NCBI GenBank assembly: GCA_015179025.1
Contig: WHUX01000170.1
Location: forward strand, 52,133-116,132
DNA from: Terfezia claveryi
Taxonomy: Eukaryota > Ascomycota > Pezizomycetes > Pezizales > Pezizaceae
Length of the DNA: 64,000 bases
Direction: 5' to 3'
In this document: one piece after another, positions 46,248-58,649 of the stretch
How positions within the stretch are numbered: position 1 is the first letter of the stretch
Layout: each line of letters starts with the position of its first letter
Program-made: the position numbers and the translations under genes
Notes under the pieces: model-generated
Told to the model about the DNA's origin: nothing
Databases searched by the model: none
What the model saw: only the letters and a program-made list of their open reading frames with translations

Positions 46248-49200
46248 TCAATGGCCCCCTCCGGCGGGGCCTGAAGGGGGTAGATATTGCGGATACGGGC
46301 CCGAACTTGGCCCTGCAGTTGAATCGGATCTCATTGGGGCCCCAACCGCCCCTGCCATCGGTATGGCCTCCATAGTTCCACCACCAAACAAATCGAACCC
46401 AGCAAAACTAAAGTACCCACCTCCATTCAGGGTTGGCGTGCCAGAAGGCCCGTTTGAACCATCTGGGAAAAACTCGTATGGGGTCAAGTTAGAGAAGCTG
46501 TACAGGTGACCATTCACAGGGTCAAAGGATATGTCATCATGATGCGCGTCATGGTGTCCGTCGTGGATATTGTGTTGGTCAAAGGCGTACATTCCATGCG
46601 AGTCCGGGCCGGAGCTGGAATATGTATATGAATGTAGAGTGGAGGAACCCGTTTGACCTTGTGCTCCGGCCGAATTGTGCGCGGCATCATGGCCTCCGTC
46701 ATAATGAGAGTGCGTGTGGTGGTGGCCCCCGTCGAAGGCATGTGACTGGGTACTCCAGCCCGAGCCAGCATAGTCTTGCTCTTCATGTTTCGCTTCCACT
46801 GGTTGCATTATGCCCGCGCCACCAATCCCTGGAGGCACCGGGGCATCAACCGAAGCGTGATGGCCCCTACTCACCCCTGTTCCCTCAAGGCCTTGGGCAG
46901 CTTTGCTAGACTCCTGCCATACAGCCTCCCATTTACCGTGTGTATGAGTACGCCCATTTTCAACTTCTTCATCATCGTTCTGAACAAGGACACGGTACTT
47001 CTTCGCCATCTTTTCCAGACCGCCAGCAATATACCAAACGATGTGCATTTCGCCTGCCCCTCGCAAATTCGGGCAACCCGTTGTTGGACTCTTCCTGAGA
47101 CTGCTTCCTTTTCCTTTGCCGTCTTTTAAAACAACTTCTTTGATGTCACCACCAGCAACATCCCTCAGCACCTCGATAACCTTCTCTACCAGACTCCAAA
47201 CATCGTCAGTAGGATTTACTAGATCGCCTATACTAGCGACCTTCCTCCATCTGCTGGTGACCTTCATGAGAAAAACAGCCGCGAAAGCAATCATTGTATG
47301 CACATATAGTGGTACGCCTATTAAGCAAACTCTTATCTCTTCTACCGTTAAAATAGTGGTCAACACATGCTTTGCGCTTTCAATTGCCACCCTGGCCATG
47401 GTGGCCCGCTGTGGACTGAAGCCTGATATGATATCGGCCGATGATGTCTCATTTGTCGCTGACCCAGTTACTCCTCGCAATGCCAAAGAATGAAGCTGCA
47501 ACTTCGCGAAATGATAATGCAACAACACCCCTTGGCAGGATAATCACCCACAAAGGCGTTTTTGCGAAGCCTGACGCACCAGTTATCCCGCCACTCCTCA
47601 AGCTCCCTGGAGAACTCTTCAACTGGGCCAGCCTTGCTCTTCCGCTTCTTCTTCCTGTGGTCTTTGGGTGGTTCCAGTTTTCGCTTTTTACGGGTGGCTG
47701 CTGGGTCCTGGATATCATCAGTCTTGAAAGTATCGTCCTTCTTCGTTGGGCTATCTAAGTGATTTTCGTGCACATGTTCAGCAACAGTATTCGCATCATC
47801 ATCATCTTCTTCAGAACTGTCGCTACCATCAGTTCCGAATAAGACCTCTTCCCGAACCATGCCGCCCTCAGAAATCTCTCCAGCAAAACACTCGTAGATT
47901 CTTTCAAGCACGACAAAGAGGGCCATTTGACTGACCACTCGAAAGTCACCCTCTTTACAAAGATCACTCTCAAGATACCGTTCATATCCCTCGTTCCTGA
48001 TGGCTTCATGCTGCGAGTAGCAGATAACGGGCGGTCGACCATATGCAATACTGAAGTGATGATCACACACATAGAGGAGATACCATAAACGAGCACGTTC
48101 ATAGTGGAATTTTCTTTCCTGGTCTCGCCTCATCCTTTCAGCCTCAGGCAGCTTACTACCGACTGGAGTCGTCATCAGTGCTTTCCTGAAACTCTGGTGT
48201 ACATTTAGTTCGGTAGCTATCCGAACCGCGTGCCCACTCAGCTTCCAACTCAGGTCGGGAAGCCAGAATGCTGCTATTGATAGTGCTCGAACATTGTCCA
48301 ATGCTTTCTGATACGGAGGTAGCCCATTCTGATACACATGTGGGCCTACTCCACCAGGGGGTTCAAACATAGAGGACGAAACAAGTGACAAAAAGTGCTG
48401 GTAACAGACTGCAAAGGTACCACTAGGCGTTGGAGAGTTTGAAGTTCTTGCTGCTGCCGTGGAAGATGCAACAGTGGCTGGTCGATGTAGGGAGGACACT
48501 GTAAGAATTGAGGCGAGAAGTAATGGAGAAGAATTGCGAACCGACGATAGACTGTCATGTACGAGAGCTACATCAAAAAGGTAATGATTCAATGTACTCC
48601 GGAATCTATGTTTCTTAGATCACCTCAATTGCGCTTCGTAAGGGGAATACATACAACTCAAATAATTCTTCAGCCTCTTCTAGAATCACTAGGCCTTTCG
48701 AAATGAGGTCATCGTCACTATCCTCTATGGACAAAGATATGTGTCTGCTGAGGCCACTTGGTCCATTAGTGAACCTGACTGGGCCAGAATGTTCACTAGA
48801 ATCGCTTCCGAGCGATGCATGCACGTGGACGTGCGAATGGACATTCGTGGTGGAGTTACTCCTTAAGCTTCTGAGCCTAGTTACCTCGTATAGCGATCCC
48901 ATCGGGTTGGTGGAAAGGGAGGCATTATATAAAGAAGCAGCATGATCGTAAAACGGCGGGCGAGATGCCTTTGCCTCACGCCCTTCATCCTCAGGCCGGC
49001 ATGCCTGAACATCCACATTATGACTTGGCACTGCCTCTGGTGAGTTCTCTCGGGTCATTGGCATACGCATGGCTGGAGTAAGTCGATCGGGCGATTGCCC
49101 TGCCGTAGAGCTGGCTGGGCCAATGATGGTCGGGATAGAGTCCTTCCGAAAGGACTGCTGGGTAGCAGAGATAGGAGGTGAGTTTCCCGAGTAAAGCGTA

Positions 49201-49774
49201 GCAACTGTGAGGCCGGGTGAGCATGAGGACGCTGCTGACTGAATGGGTGAATTGTAGGTCGATAGTGGACGCATTTGCTTTGTCCTGAGAATATCTTCAA
49301 CTGCCCTTTGTAATTGTGCCAGCTCTTCGCTCATCTTCATTTTCCATCTTTACGGTGGTCAGCTTGCGAAATTCAACCTATCCTATTCAAGTAGCGTTCC
49401 AATTCATTCATAATGGTGAGCTCTCGGAGGTGAACTCACTCAACATCCTCATCGAGTATAGTCTGCAAGCTTCGGTTGACTACACACTCCAGCTTCATCT
49501 TTCGGCATCTCACGCATTTTGCTGCTTCTGCTGTCACACCCAAATCGGAATCAAAATCGCATCGTATTTTTTGTTTTTTGCAAGCGGAGCACGCCCTGAC
49601 CTTTCGAGAAATTTGTGGCACCCGAGGAAGGCTGCTGATAGTCGTTTTCAAGCTTGCAATTGCCGCTGTGGATGTCAATGGAGACTGCGAGGTCTCCAAA
49701 TTTTGTGGCTCCTCGTTAGAGGTGGATTTGTTGCTGTTAGTTGTATTGTTGAGCTCATCAAACGTACGTTTCAT
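46248..49774 (-). CDS. Zn2Cys6 fungal transcription factor with His-rich C-terminus (one-base frameshift in a G run)
   Basis: Nuclear DNA-binding regulator. Targets unknown. Exons 49774-49440, 49347-48655 and 48605-46248 give about 1128 residues if one base is added to a G run (plus-strand C4 at 47528-47531). Without it the frame ends after DYPAKG, while the next frame carries on with VLLHYHFAKLQLHSLALRG, as expected for the family. The binuclear cluster has Cys62, 65, 72, 87, 90 and 97 (RACSACKKQKIRCD, KCVRCRKMKLEC), followed by a dimerising coiled coil (EELAQLQRAVEDIL). The middle region (from about 343) is the fungal regulatory homology domain with RARLWYLLYVCDHHFSIAYG. A basic block (ATRKKRKLEPPKDHRKKKRK) may be a nuclear signal. 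The tail is strikingly rich in His, Gly and Asp. Confidence 0.88.
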
Positions 49775-50677
49775 TTTCGATGTCGCAGAACTTCACAGAA
49801 GTCCTCCGAAATTTGTTTCTTTCTTCTGAGTAGTGCAGAAGGGACGTATACAGTCAGGGAAGTGAATTGGTGATAGGTAGCTGCAGAGCTGCCTACTAGG
49901 CAGAGCACCCGCTGGGCGGTATTAATTATGAAGCACAGGAGGGATGGGCGATACACACGCCTCACAACCAACAGCTCGAGCAGGTTGAACAAAAACGCTC
50001 GCGCAAGGCTAAGTAGGATCTTTCTGTTCTCGACTCCACCCAGGTCGACGGTGAACTTTGAGGGGGACAGAGACTCGTCTCCCTGGCTCCCGCCGGCTCG
50101 TTGCGAGTAGGTAGATAGTCTAGAGTTTAAATCCCGTCTGGGCTAAGACACGCTATGCAAATCGAGCCGAGGGAAAAGTGGTGTCTAGCCTCTGGCGGCA
50201 CAACAGAACATGCAGCATTGCCGCTAGTTACCTAGCTACCGTACTTATGCCAAGAGGAATTTGGAGTTGTAACGTTTTCGTGCCTTGCATAAAGATTGTT
50301 CAATATATACATACATATCTCCTGCGTCTCTAGTGCCGGCCAAACTAGTCTCCTGCATCCATACAAAATTCTCCTGCGCATTTGGGCCTCTTCTATGCAG
50401 CAGGGAGATGGATAGCGGGCATCCGGGTTGCATAGCACACCAGATGAATACAGAATACTTGAGAACTGCTTGAAACCAGAAGAACACATGCTTGGTGTAA
50501 TTGGCAAACGGGTCTTCTGATAATTCATTGATTTATTCTGCAAGTAAACTGTAAGATTCAAAACAGACCTCATTCCGAGAGCTTAAGCTCCCGCTTCCCT
50601 ATAAATATCTTCTAATCTAACGTCGTAATGGGATATCCGTCTTGTGCCACTTCAGGAACCACCTGCCCAGGTAAAAA
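49775..50677. other. Intergenic region between the Zn2Cys6 factor and GET3
   Basis: Upstream region of the regulator and 3' flank of GET3, 903 bases. A short B-box-like segment near 50122-50143 does not fold into a tRNA that I can recognise. No gene seen. Confidence 0.5.
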
Positions 50678-51930
50678 TTAATTTTCATCTGGAGGAACAA
50701 ATGGTGTCACTAGCATATGTGAAAAGCTGCCAGCAGATAGGGCGGCGGTTAGTCCGTGCAAACTGAGAATAATACGAAGGGAACTGTGGGGTGTTTCTTA
50801 CTTCTCTAGTCTCTCCTTCCCTCTCACTTCTTCTATTAGCAATGGACACTTAACCACGTTGAATTCATCGTATAGCTCTTCGATCTGCTCCAGATACTTC
50901 TTTTGCATTTTCCTGCGTGCAGTACATTGCTCACATTGGCTACCTTTCTTGGGAAACAGCAGTTGGTTTACAACGATTGCATGTGTGTCGATTTCGTAGT
51001 TCGATAACTCCTGGATCATCCTCTCGGTCTCGTAAAGACTCAGAAACTCCGGTATGCAGACACAGACGAAGGTCGTCAAGTCGGGATCCTTGAATTGTTT
51101 GGAAACTTCGCCAATCATTTCTCGCATTGCTTCCAGTTTCCCCATTAGCTCGTCCACGCCACCGCCAGGACCACCAGAGGCTCCGAGTATGCCGTTGAGC
51201 ATGGGGCCAAACCGTCCAGACAATTGGGAAATCTTAGAGAGGGCTTTCTCAAGGACCGTCGGGAATTGTAGAAAGCGAAGGGTGTGGCCAGTTGGGGCGG
51301 TGTCAAATATGATAACACTGTACGATAGTGACTTCACCTGCTTGAGAACTTCTGCAAATGACATGGCCTCATCTACACCAGGAATCTATGTTCCATTTAG
51401 CTTCGAATACAACGTATTCTAAAACCTGGGAAGAAAAAGGGTGGGAAACAAGGCCCCCGATACGAAGTGATAAAATCGAGAACTTACACTGAATGCCAGG
51501 TCCTGCATCATATTTCCAAGGGGGTTATTCTGCGCGCCATCCGCTGGTTTCTCCGTTAGCACATATCCAGAAGCTATCTCCTTGATAGTTCTGATTTATG
51601 TTCCCGTTCTGCGTGCCATTACTCACCATTCTCAATCAACTCTTGTATGCTGCCCGTTGGATCAATCTCCATGGCGCTTAGATTGTCAACTCCATTTACT
51701 TTTGTGGCCTCCTTTCCAAATTTCTGATCGAAAGCATCGCTAAGGTTGTGCGCTGGATCGGTTGATATCAACAGGACGCTTTTCCGATGCTTCGCTAGTT
51801 GGATGGCGAGTGAACACGATGTCGTTGTCTTGCCAACTCCACCCTTTCCTCCAACAAAAATCCAGCGGAGGGACTTCTGGTCGAGAATTGATTTGAGTGT
51901 CGGCTCCATAGGCTCAAGATTGTCAGACAT
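50678..51930 (-). CDS. GET3: ATPase GET3, tail-anchored protein insertion
   Basis: Cytosolic ATPase that carries tail-anchored membrane proteins to the Get1/Get2 receptor on the ER. Four exons: 51930-51627, 51543-51488, 51385-50802 and 50726-50678, giving 330 residues. The deviant P-loop [10 protein letters not shown] is at 27-36, and the switch I segment [10 protein letters not shown] holds the catalytic Asp. Exon 2 (56 nt) gives [19 protein letters not shown]. Exon 3 opens [13 protein letters not shown] and contains [16 protein letters not shown]. The dimer zinc site CEQC is at Cys271 and Cys274. The last exon encodes [15 protein letters not shown], the usual C-terminus. All junctions are in phase and no motif is missing. 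Confidence 0.96.
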
Positions 51931-52992
51931 GTTAATGGACTGAAATTATGTACGCTCGTATGACCTGGTACTGAAGTTGTGTAGTCTTGAAGTTTCATGG
52001 ATTGAAATAGTCTCATTCCATTGAAAATAGCTGTGGGGCATGAACATTAGGTAAGCCAGATCTGGCGTAGGAGTGATGTGCAGTCACGTGCTTGGAGTAA
52101 ATTTTGAACGTTTGTGTCTGGCTTGAATTAGCCCTATTTAAGCTAAACCAGCCTTGGGCGATATGCAGCATGCACTACGAAAAGGTAATATGTACTCATT
52201 AAACCAATTGCTAAATGAAATTTGTAAAAATGAGAAGTCCTTTTGAAGGTGTGGTGTTTAGGTGCCTTTGATAGGAAGTATGTAATTCGCGTCAAGAAAT
52301 TTATGAGGGAAAGTATGGGATGGAGAGCAAATAGGAAAATGAACCTAGCTGTTGATATCTCATGTTGCCGATAGAGTCTCCCGCTAGATGTTGACTGAGG
52401 TCGAACGTCGAATTGAAGTCAAACGATTCTGCTGTTTGATGCCGATGAACAGAATGTGGATTTTAACGCGGCAAGAAGGAGAATCAAAGCTATCATTGTG
52501 AAAGACAGGAAGGTGGCACAGATGAGATATATACCGGGAAACACTTCATCCATGCTACTTACGAAAGGGAGCTCATCGGCGGTGCGAAGATTCCGTACTT
52601 TATCGAGCGAGAAAGTGAGACAAATTGCAAGTACATACAAGGGAAGAACTTGAACCTGGCGCGGGCAAGGAATATAAATTTCTGGGCGGCGCAGAGAGTA
52701 CAGGCACAACACACATAGGGGATGATGTCACACAATCACTCAACAGCCAACTGAGCCTCACCAATAATGTGTCTGATATTACCCCCCACCCAAGTCCCCT
52801 AGAGAGACCTATGTACAAGAGAACGGAATACGTTGGTCTGATCAAGGCCATTGCTTCTGGCTGTACAGCAGCCTGCCGACCAGGGAGTTTTACCTGTAGG
52901 TTTACGTATCTAATTTGTTCAGCGGTAGGCTCATGCGTAGCCAACTAACGATGGGGCCTGGAGATTTCGTATGTTTGCTGGCCACATTGTAG

Positions 52993-53358
52993 GTGCCCTT
53001 CGCTGTTCTGCTGCTCGTCTTGATCTATAGATCTATGTACAGGATTCGCTCTGCCTTATATACCAAATTCATGTACATTCACCATGTATACAAAATAGCC
53101 TTCACCGTTATCTCATCCCTCTATCGACACATAGCCGGCCCAGGGACAAGTGAGAGTATATCCTACATTACTCAGGGGGTGCCTGGTACGCCTAAAGGTA
53201 TCACGAAGGTCGTCATTTATGATAAGTATTTGACCTTCATCTCCACTGATCTGCCAGTGGACGATTGGGATTACCATACTTCGAACTGGGGATGGCGTGA
53301 CCAGTTCGTGAAGTGGCTTCCTAGTCTGGTTGGCACGTGGCTTCCGATATCTCGGTAG
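52993..53358 (+). CDS. Possible hypothetical protein, altered by a micro-insertion
   Basis: 121 codons, no family recognised. The N-terminal part is hydrophobic and basic. The C-terminal part (ITKVVIYDKYLTFISTDLPV and DYHTSNWGWRDQFVKWL) looks more like real protein. The 15-bp micro-insertion plus its 9-bp duplication (53313-53345) adds eight codons in frame near the end. Probably a chance ORF or the last exon of an unresolved gene. Confidence 0.2.
   Translation: MPFAVLLLVLIYRSMYRIRSALYTKFMYIHHVYKIAFTVISSLYRHIAGPGTSESISYITQGVPGTPKGITKVVIYDKYLTFISTDLPVDDWDYHTSNWGWRDQFVKWLPSLVGTWLPISR
53313..53345 (+). mobile_element. 15-bp micro-insertion with 9-bp target duplication
   Basis: GTGGCTTCC at 53313-53321 and 53337-53345 flanks TAGTCTGGTTGGCAC exactly. 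Confidence 0.8.
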
Positions 53359-53543
53359 CCCAAAACGACCTAGCGGTACCGTAATGGTTACTGCAAATAA
53401 GTTTATCGCCACATGCACGAGAACTAGGGCAGCATCACGTCGGCGCACTACATACGCACTCGGCTCTCATGTAATACACAAGCGCGAGCCTGGGCGGGTG
53501 CATCTCATTAACTACAAAGCCCAAAATCAGACACTGGTCCCAT

Positions 53544-53707
53544 GGGATCAGCTAGCCTCGTAGAACCTAGCCTCGTAGAACCAGGTTAATATATACGCTA
53601 GTAAAGTACGCTAGTATACAAGTGACAACGCCAAGTAACTAGCAGGTTCGTGACGTCGCAAACTCCCAGAGACAACAAGACTGGTTCTACGAGGCTAGGG
53701 ATCAGCT
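53544..53707. mobile_element. Small TIR element with 10-bp target duplication (MULE-like MITE)
   Basis: GGGATCAGCT at 53544-53553 and 53698-53707 flanks 144 bp. The left end holds AGCCTCGTAGAACC twice in tandem (the second continuing to AG), and the right end is the complement, CTGGTTCTACGAGGCTA. A 9-11 bp duplication with terminal inverted repeats is typical of Mutator-like elements. No coding capacity. Related to the element at 37404-37688. Confidence 0.75.
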
Positions 53708-55112
53708 ACGAGCAGATGTGTAGGCCATAGCACAAACATCAACTCAGTCTCGTATGCACCAGCGCTAAGGGACGGTATGACGAGCCGCACTGAAATCCTG
53801 GGTGGATTCAAGGTCAAACAAGTTAATCTGCTGCCTGCATGCTAATGTACATGAATATTGGGGGATGTGAGAGAAAAGAGAGAGGAAAAGTATGTGGGAG
53901 TCCCTTTTTTTTTTGGAAGAACCAGTTGTATAAGGAAATATATCGTCATTGTGTGTTGAGTATCTAAATAAAAAGCAATACTATTCGAGCCCGGGTGGAA
54001 TCCTGGATAGTGAAAGCTAGGCGGATTTGAACGAATCCTCCGGTAGACGTGGTAAAAGAATTGCTCAACTGCTTCCTCTTCGCTCTGATCGTTCTTCCTC
54101 TAGATCAGATGATCTAGGTCTGCCTATAAGGTACTTGTGGGTATGAACTCTATACGTAGGTCCCTGTACCTTCGATGATCTACAGCCTCTTTAGGACATT
54201 TTGTTATTCCTGCTTGTTTCTTAATGTCATTTAACAAATTGGCAATGCCGGCATGCGGGGCAGTCAGCCTTAAGCCACGAGTTGAGAGGGAATGGCGGTT
54301 CCAGTCTGTCCTTCTGAGGCCGAACCCGCTGGCAATATTAAGGTTGGTCCGTGTGACTTTTGGAAGTGCATACACTAGAGGTTTTCTTCCATACATGAGA
54401 CTTGGGACAGAAATATGCCCAAATAGTGGGTCTGCTATAGAATACGTCGGATTACTGTTGTGTGTTGGTATTAGAGAATTACAACCAGGTAGGATTGTCG
54501 AAGGGTCTCAAATCGACCCCAATGACGGCTCAGCATTATAGAAGGAACACAGACTATTACATATGGCAGATGAACACGCACAAATATAAAATTAATTCTA
54601 TTTGCTAGCCACACCCCCAAAGTGGGAAATATGAACATAAGGTATCTACAATGTTGGACAAGAAAGTTGGAAACTATCCAACTATCCAACTAGCAGAACG
54701 AATCGGAGGAAAGAAGCAGCCCAAAAGTGCTTTACATACCGGGACATCACAAGAAGAATTTAGTTAATATAAGAATATCAGTCTTTTGTGGTTGGGGGGA
54801 AGGGGGGGGGGGGGGGTATAGGCGAGAACGATTTATCCCCTCAGCCTCCGCACTGAACAGCAAGTAAATAAAGCCAAGATCTATAAACACGGATTACCGA
54901 TTTCAGGGAACACGACAAAAGACTGAAGGTCGGCTATTAATGAAACAAAACACGACCAGCAACATTCAAAAAAAACCAATTCCAAAATCGCATTCAACGA
55001 GAGCAAGCCTCTTTCCGATCACTTCCTCAACCGTCAATACCCATCAACCGACTCGGATTATTGTAGGCAGTCTTCCATATACTAGCATCTACATTACTAT
55101 TCCTGGTTCTAC

Positions 55113-57889
55113 CTATTCCAATTTCGAAACTGGGTTTTCCCTGTTGATACAAGCTTGGCTCGGATATCCCGACCTCCCTTGCTCTAATCCCTCGTAAACT
55201 GGATTCGGTCTGGAAAAAGACTTTTGAGAATGAATACTATTCATGCTCCTCTGACTCAAGTGGCTATCTTGTCTGCTGAAGGAAAGGTGGGAGGGCAAAT
55301 GTTGGTTGCTCGTCGAGGGCGGTGCTCCGTCTCTGCTTCTCGCGCTACGAGCGCTTTCGGCATAAGTACTTCTTCCATCGTCGCTCTTGCCACTACTTAT
55401 CATCACAACACCTAGTGGTGATTGGGTGCTGTGGTTTGTGTTGATGTTCTGAAGGGGATATCCAGGCACATTGTCCGTCATTTTCGGTGATGTGACTATA
55501 ATGCCGGTACCTCGACCATTTCCGTTAAAACTTATCGTACTGATGTTAGGTTCCGTTGGCTGCATTGCAAGAATATCCCTGGAGTCGAAGGTGGAAGCCG
55601 ATGCCCTACCATCCTCACTCAATACGTGGGAAAAACTTCTGCTATTCGGAAGAGCTGGTAATGTGTCATTACCATGCGTGGGTGGTAAAAATGGATCAGG
55701 AGTGCTGGTCATATTATCGTTTCCGTAATCTTCTGCCGAAATGCTTGCTACAGTGGTGACACCTTCAATTTTTGCGCCTGGGGGTGCCGGGTGACAGTTT
55801 TTCCAATCAATGATGGCATAGATCGCACTAACGATGGTGACAATCAGAAATATTAAAGACATGATAATGTTGAATAGAACAAACAACACTCCAACAATGG
55901 GTTTCGCTGGTTTCTAAATCATCTTAGCCGGCCAGAATAGTGTAAGGGGTATAAATATCCTTACCGTTTGACCGGGGACCGCTTCAGTGAATATAAGCAG
56001 GAATATCCCATTTAATAGACCCATAACCGCACCCGCAATTCCCAATGTGTTTGTTGGTTTATCCATCCAGGGCCGCACCCATGCAACACCGATAAACCAC
56101 AGTAGATCAATTATTAAAAATCCGATTGCCTGTGCGATCCCCTTGGTGGTTCCGATGGATGATTGATCCTCACTCGGAGCGTCGTATAAATGCTGCTGTG
56201 AGAGTCCAACAAGGGCTGATTTCGTAAAAACGAAAAGCATTAGTGGCAAAACCCAATATGCCCCAGACCTGCGGTATGGAACAGTGAGTATTGCGAACTG
56301 CTTGAGGTCCCTAGATGCGGTGGCTTTTGACTCGGAAAGTGGGACTGAATCTCTCCAGGAGGTAGATGCAGGCTTTTCCATATCTGCGCTTTTAGTTGAG
56401 AATCGTGCCAACGGGCCTTTGAGACTAAAAGGCATCACCCCAGTGCGCCTCAGAAGCATGTAGAGCCTGAATACAGTGGCTGCCATTAATCCTGTCATTG
56501 CCAAGAATATCACCACAGCTAAAACAATTACCGCGGGACTATCCCTCATTGTTAGTTCCCATAAGGACAGTGATATGAGCGCGGGGTATCCCATGACGAG
56601 CAAGCACAGTGCCACCTTTTTCAACATCGACTTCCAATGCTCCCGGAACACTGGCAACCTGTTTTGCATTCCCATCTTCTGCTTTTTGACCATCCACTCC
56701 ACAAGTCCTCTGAAGGCCAGAAAGAATACCACAACAACAAATGCGAAGATGATATACATGCTATATGAGGTGAGGAAAAGGTTCGTCTGCTCAATACCCG
56801 CCTTGAAGGCAACTCTTTCAATTCCCTTAACCATAAGGGGCTGGTAGCTGCTCACATCTTGACTAGTCGATTCAACATCAGCGGCACGTCGCCTCAGTGC
56901 ATTCCTTCCAATCCCACTCGTGAATTCAAGGCCCCTCCTCCTGACTCCGCCCAGATTCCTCTTCATGACGAGGATGCTAGTGGTACTAATCTGATTGAAA
57001 AGGGAACTTCGATGCCCTCCAGTAGATCTGATATACCAGTTGAAAAAACGCTGCATGAAGTTCATTTCGACGATGCCTACCGCCCATACGAAATTTTGTG
57101 TCCAAGCAGAAACAATGGGAGGTAGGGGCACACTAGTCATCCCTATTAATGCCTGGTGTTGCAGCAAGGTGTAGAATGCCAAACTATAGGCTGCAAACTT
57201 CGCAGTTGTAAGATGATAATAAGGCAAAGTCGGATTCGAGCACGAGATCACGAAAACCACCCACAGAAGAGCACCGCCGCCAAGAAAGGCGGTAATCCAT
57301 GAGACTGGCCCCTTCTCGACAGTGATCCCATTGCTCAAGTGTGCATCAACACATGCAAGAAGCTTCTTCTGGGCATCGGCGGATACAATCTGGATCCGGA
57401 CATAAGCGTCAAGATCTGGCACCTGATAGGCAATAGCTTTGAAACGGATTAGCTTTAGCCATTGAAAGAGTATTTCGGGAATCAAGAGTAATCACCGGGA
57501 ATCTGTGAAACCAGGTCACTTCCAAGATCTTGGTTGCTATTGACCTGAATTGGTTGAGGGCTCATAGGACACAATTGTGTCCAGTCTGGTATCTGGCAAG
57601 GGTCAAATTCTTGAGTAAACGCCTTGAATCCATAGGCATAAACTGTCATGAGTACTTGAACCTTGCCGGATATGGTCGAATAGGCGTTGATGTCGAAATG
57701 CAACGTTGAGGTATTAGTGTGGAAGGAAACATCGATGAAAGTAGCTGTAATTCCAGAATTGGCCATACAGGGCTTCAAGGAGCGAGTCCCTATAACATAG
57801 TCATGCGCGGCGGTAACTCCGGGCAAGACAGCCGAGATATAGAGAATGAGAAACGAAACCCATCCTGGTGCTGGTTGAATCCACCGCAT
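55113..57889 (-). CDS. TRP-like membrane protein with ML-like domain (FLC/Pkd2 family)
   Basis: Fungal transient-receptor-potential-like protein. Relatives include yeast flavin carriers Flc1-3 and fission yeast Pkd2, linked to ER or plasma-membrane Ca2+ and cell-wall homeostasis. Three exons: 57889-57496, 57436-55965 and 55913-55113, giving 888 residues. A signal peptide (about 1-28, WVSFLILYISAVLPGVTAA) precedes a Cys-containing ML-like lumenal domain (about 29-175: PCMANSGITATF, DPCQIPDWTQLCP, IPAIAYQVPDLDAYVRI). About nine or ten TM helices follow (about 190-665), with the signature FVWAVGIVEMNFMQ..FNWY. The 200-residue C-terminal tail is Ser-rich and cytosolic. Which family member it corresponds to cannot be told here. 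Confidence 0.9.
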
Positions 57890-58649
57890 AGCAGGCTCTG
57901 GCGTATATTTTATTTGACAGTGCTCTCTTTTTACTCCTTCGACTTCGTGAGTGCATGCAGCTGTCGTTTCTTCAGGTCAGTGGACGCTATCTGACGGACT
58001 ATAGCCAGTCGTCAATATCACTCATCCAGCGCGATGTGCGATAACTACCAGATGCTATGGCAGAACGGACTGAACGAATGATTGCAAAAGCTCTTCTGAC
58101 GATGCTGCGTGAAACTGATAACGAGCGGTGTTCGCTTGGAGGTCTGGGGAGAGCGAGAGGTAGGAGCAGCCGAAACCTGGAAAATCGGCCGCCCAGTAGT
58201 GTACTTGCGGGATCGCGCTGTATTTAGGACGTGAGGGAGGATAGATGGTGGTGAAAGCGGGTGAGCTGAAAGAACGGGATTTTAGCCTCATTCACCTACA
58301 AGCCAGGGATAAAGCTGTCCCGCCGAAGACAAGCCCTCCATACGCAAGCGAATAGATAGGTCGTATCATAAGCTAAAACCAAGCCAACCAGACGAAACCA
58401 GCAGATGCAGAGAGGCTTCTAGTCTGGTTGGCACAGCACTTCGGTAGAGAAGAGCCTTCCAATTATGGTTACATTTTGCGGTGTTGCGTGGTCCAACCCT
58501 TTCAATACTTGGCGATCTTCGTCATTACATGGCTGGAAAATATAAGCAGGAAGTAGACCACCACTTGTAATCTTTCTGCGAGATGGTACCTAGTCTTGTG
58601 GAGTAAATAGGTAAGTAAATTTAAGGCCGAGCACGTGACTAAGTAGATA
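57890..58649. other. Intergenic region upstream of the TRP-like gene
   Basis: Promoter side of the TRP-like gene. It contains one copy of the dispersed 15-bp motif TAGTCTGGTTGGCAC (58420-58434) without an obvious flanking duplication, and a GCCAACCAGACG variant nearby. No gene seen. Confidence 0.5.

Larger units (their letters stand above)
51931..55112. other. Gene-poor, repeat-bearing region
   Basis: About 3.2 kb without a recognised gene. It contains a weak ORF (52993-53358), a 15-bp micro-insertion (53313-53345), a small TIR element (53544-53707) and a G-rich tract (about 54794-54816). Other open frames on both strands between 52400 and 53000 are not convincing. Confidence 0.45.

Noticed and set aside
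50122..50143. B-box-like sequence suggesting a tRNA or tRNA-derived SINE
   Set aside because: I could not find a matching A box, cloverleaf or acceptor pairing around it.
52419..52948. Overlapping ORFs on both strands, one with a hydrophobic segment
   Set aside because: No consistent splice model or recognised family. The two strands are equally open.
58420..58434. Copies of TAGTCTGGTTGGCAC at 58420 and 7397 as full micro-insertions
   Set aside because: The motif is intact but the 9-bp flanks do not match on the two sides, so a target duplication cannot be shown.
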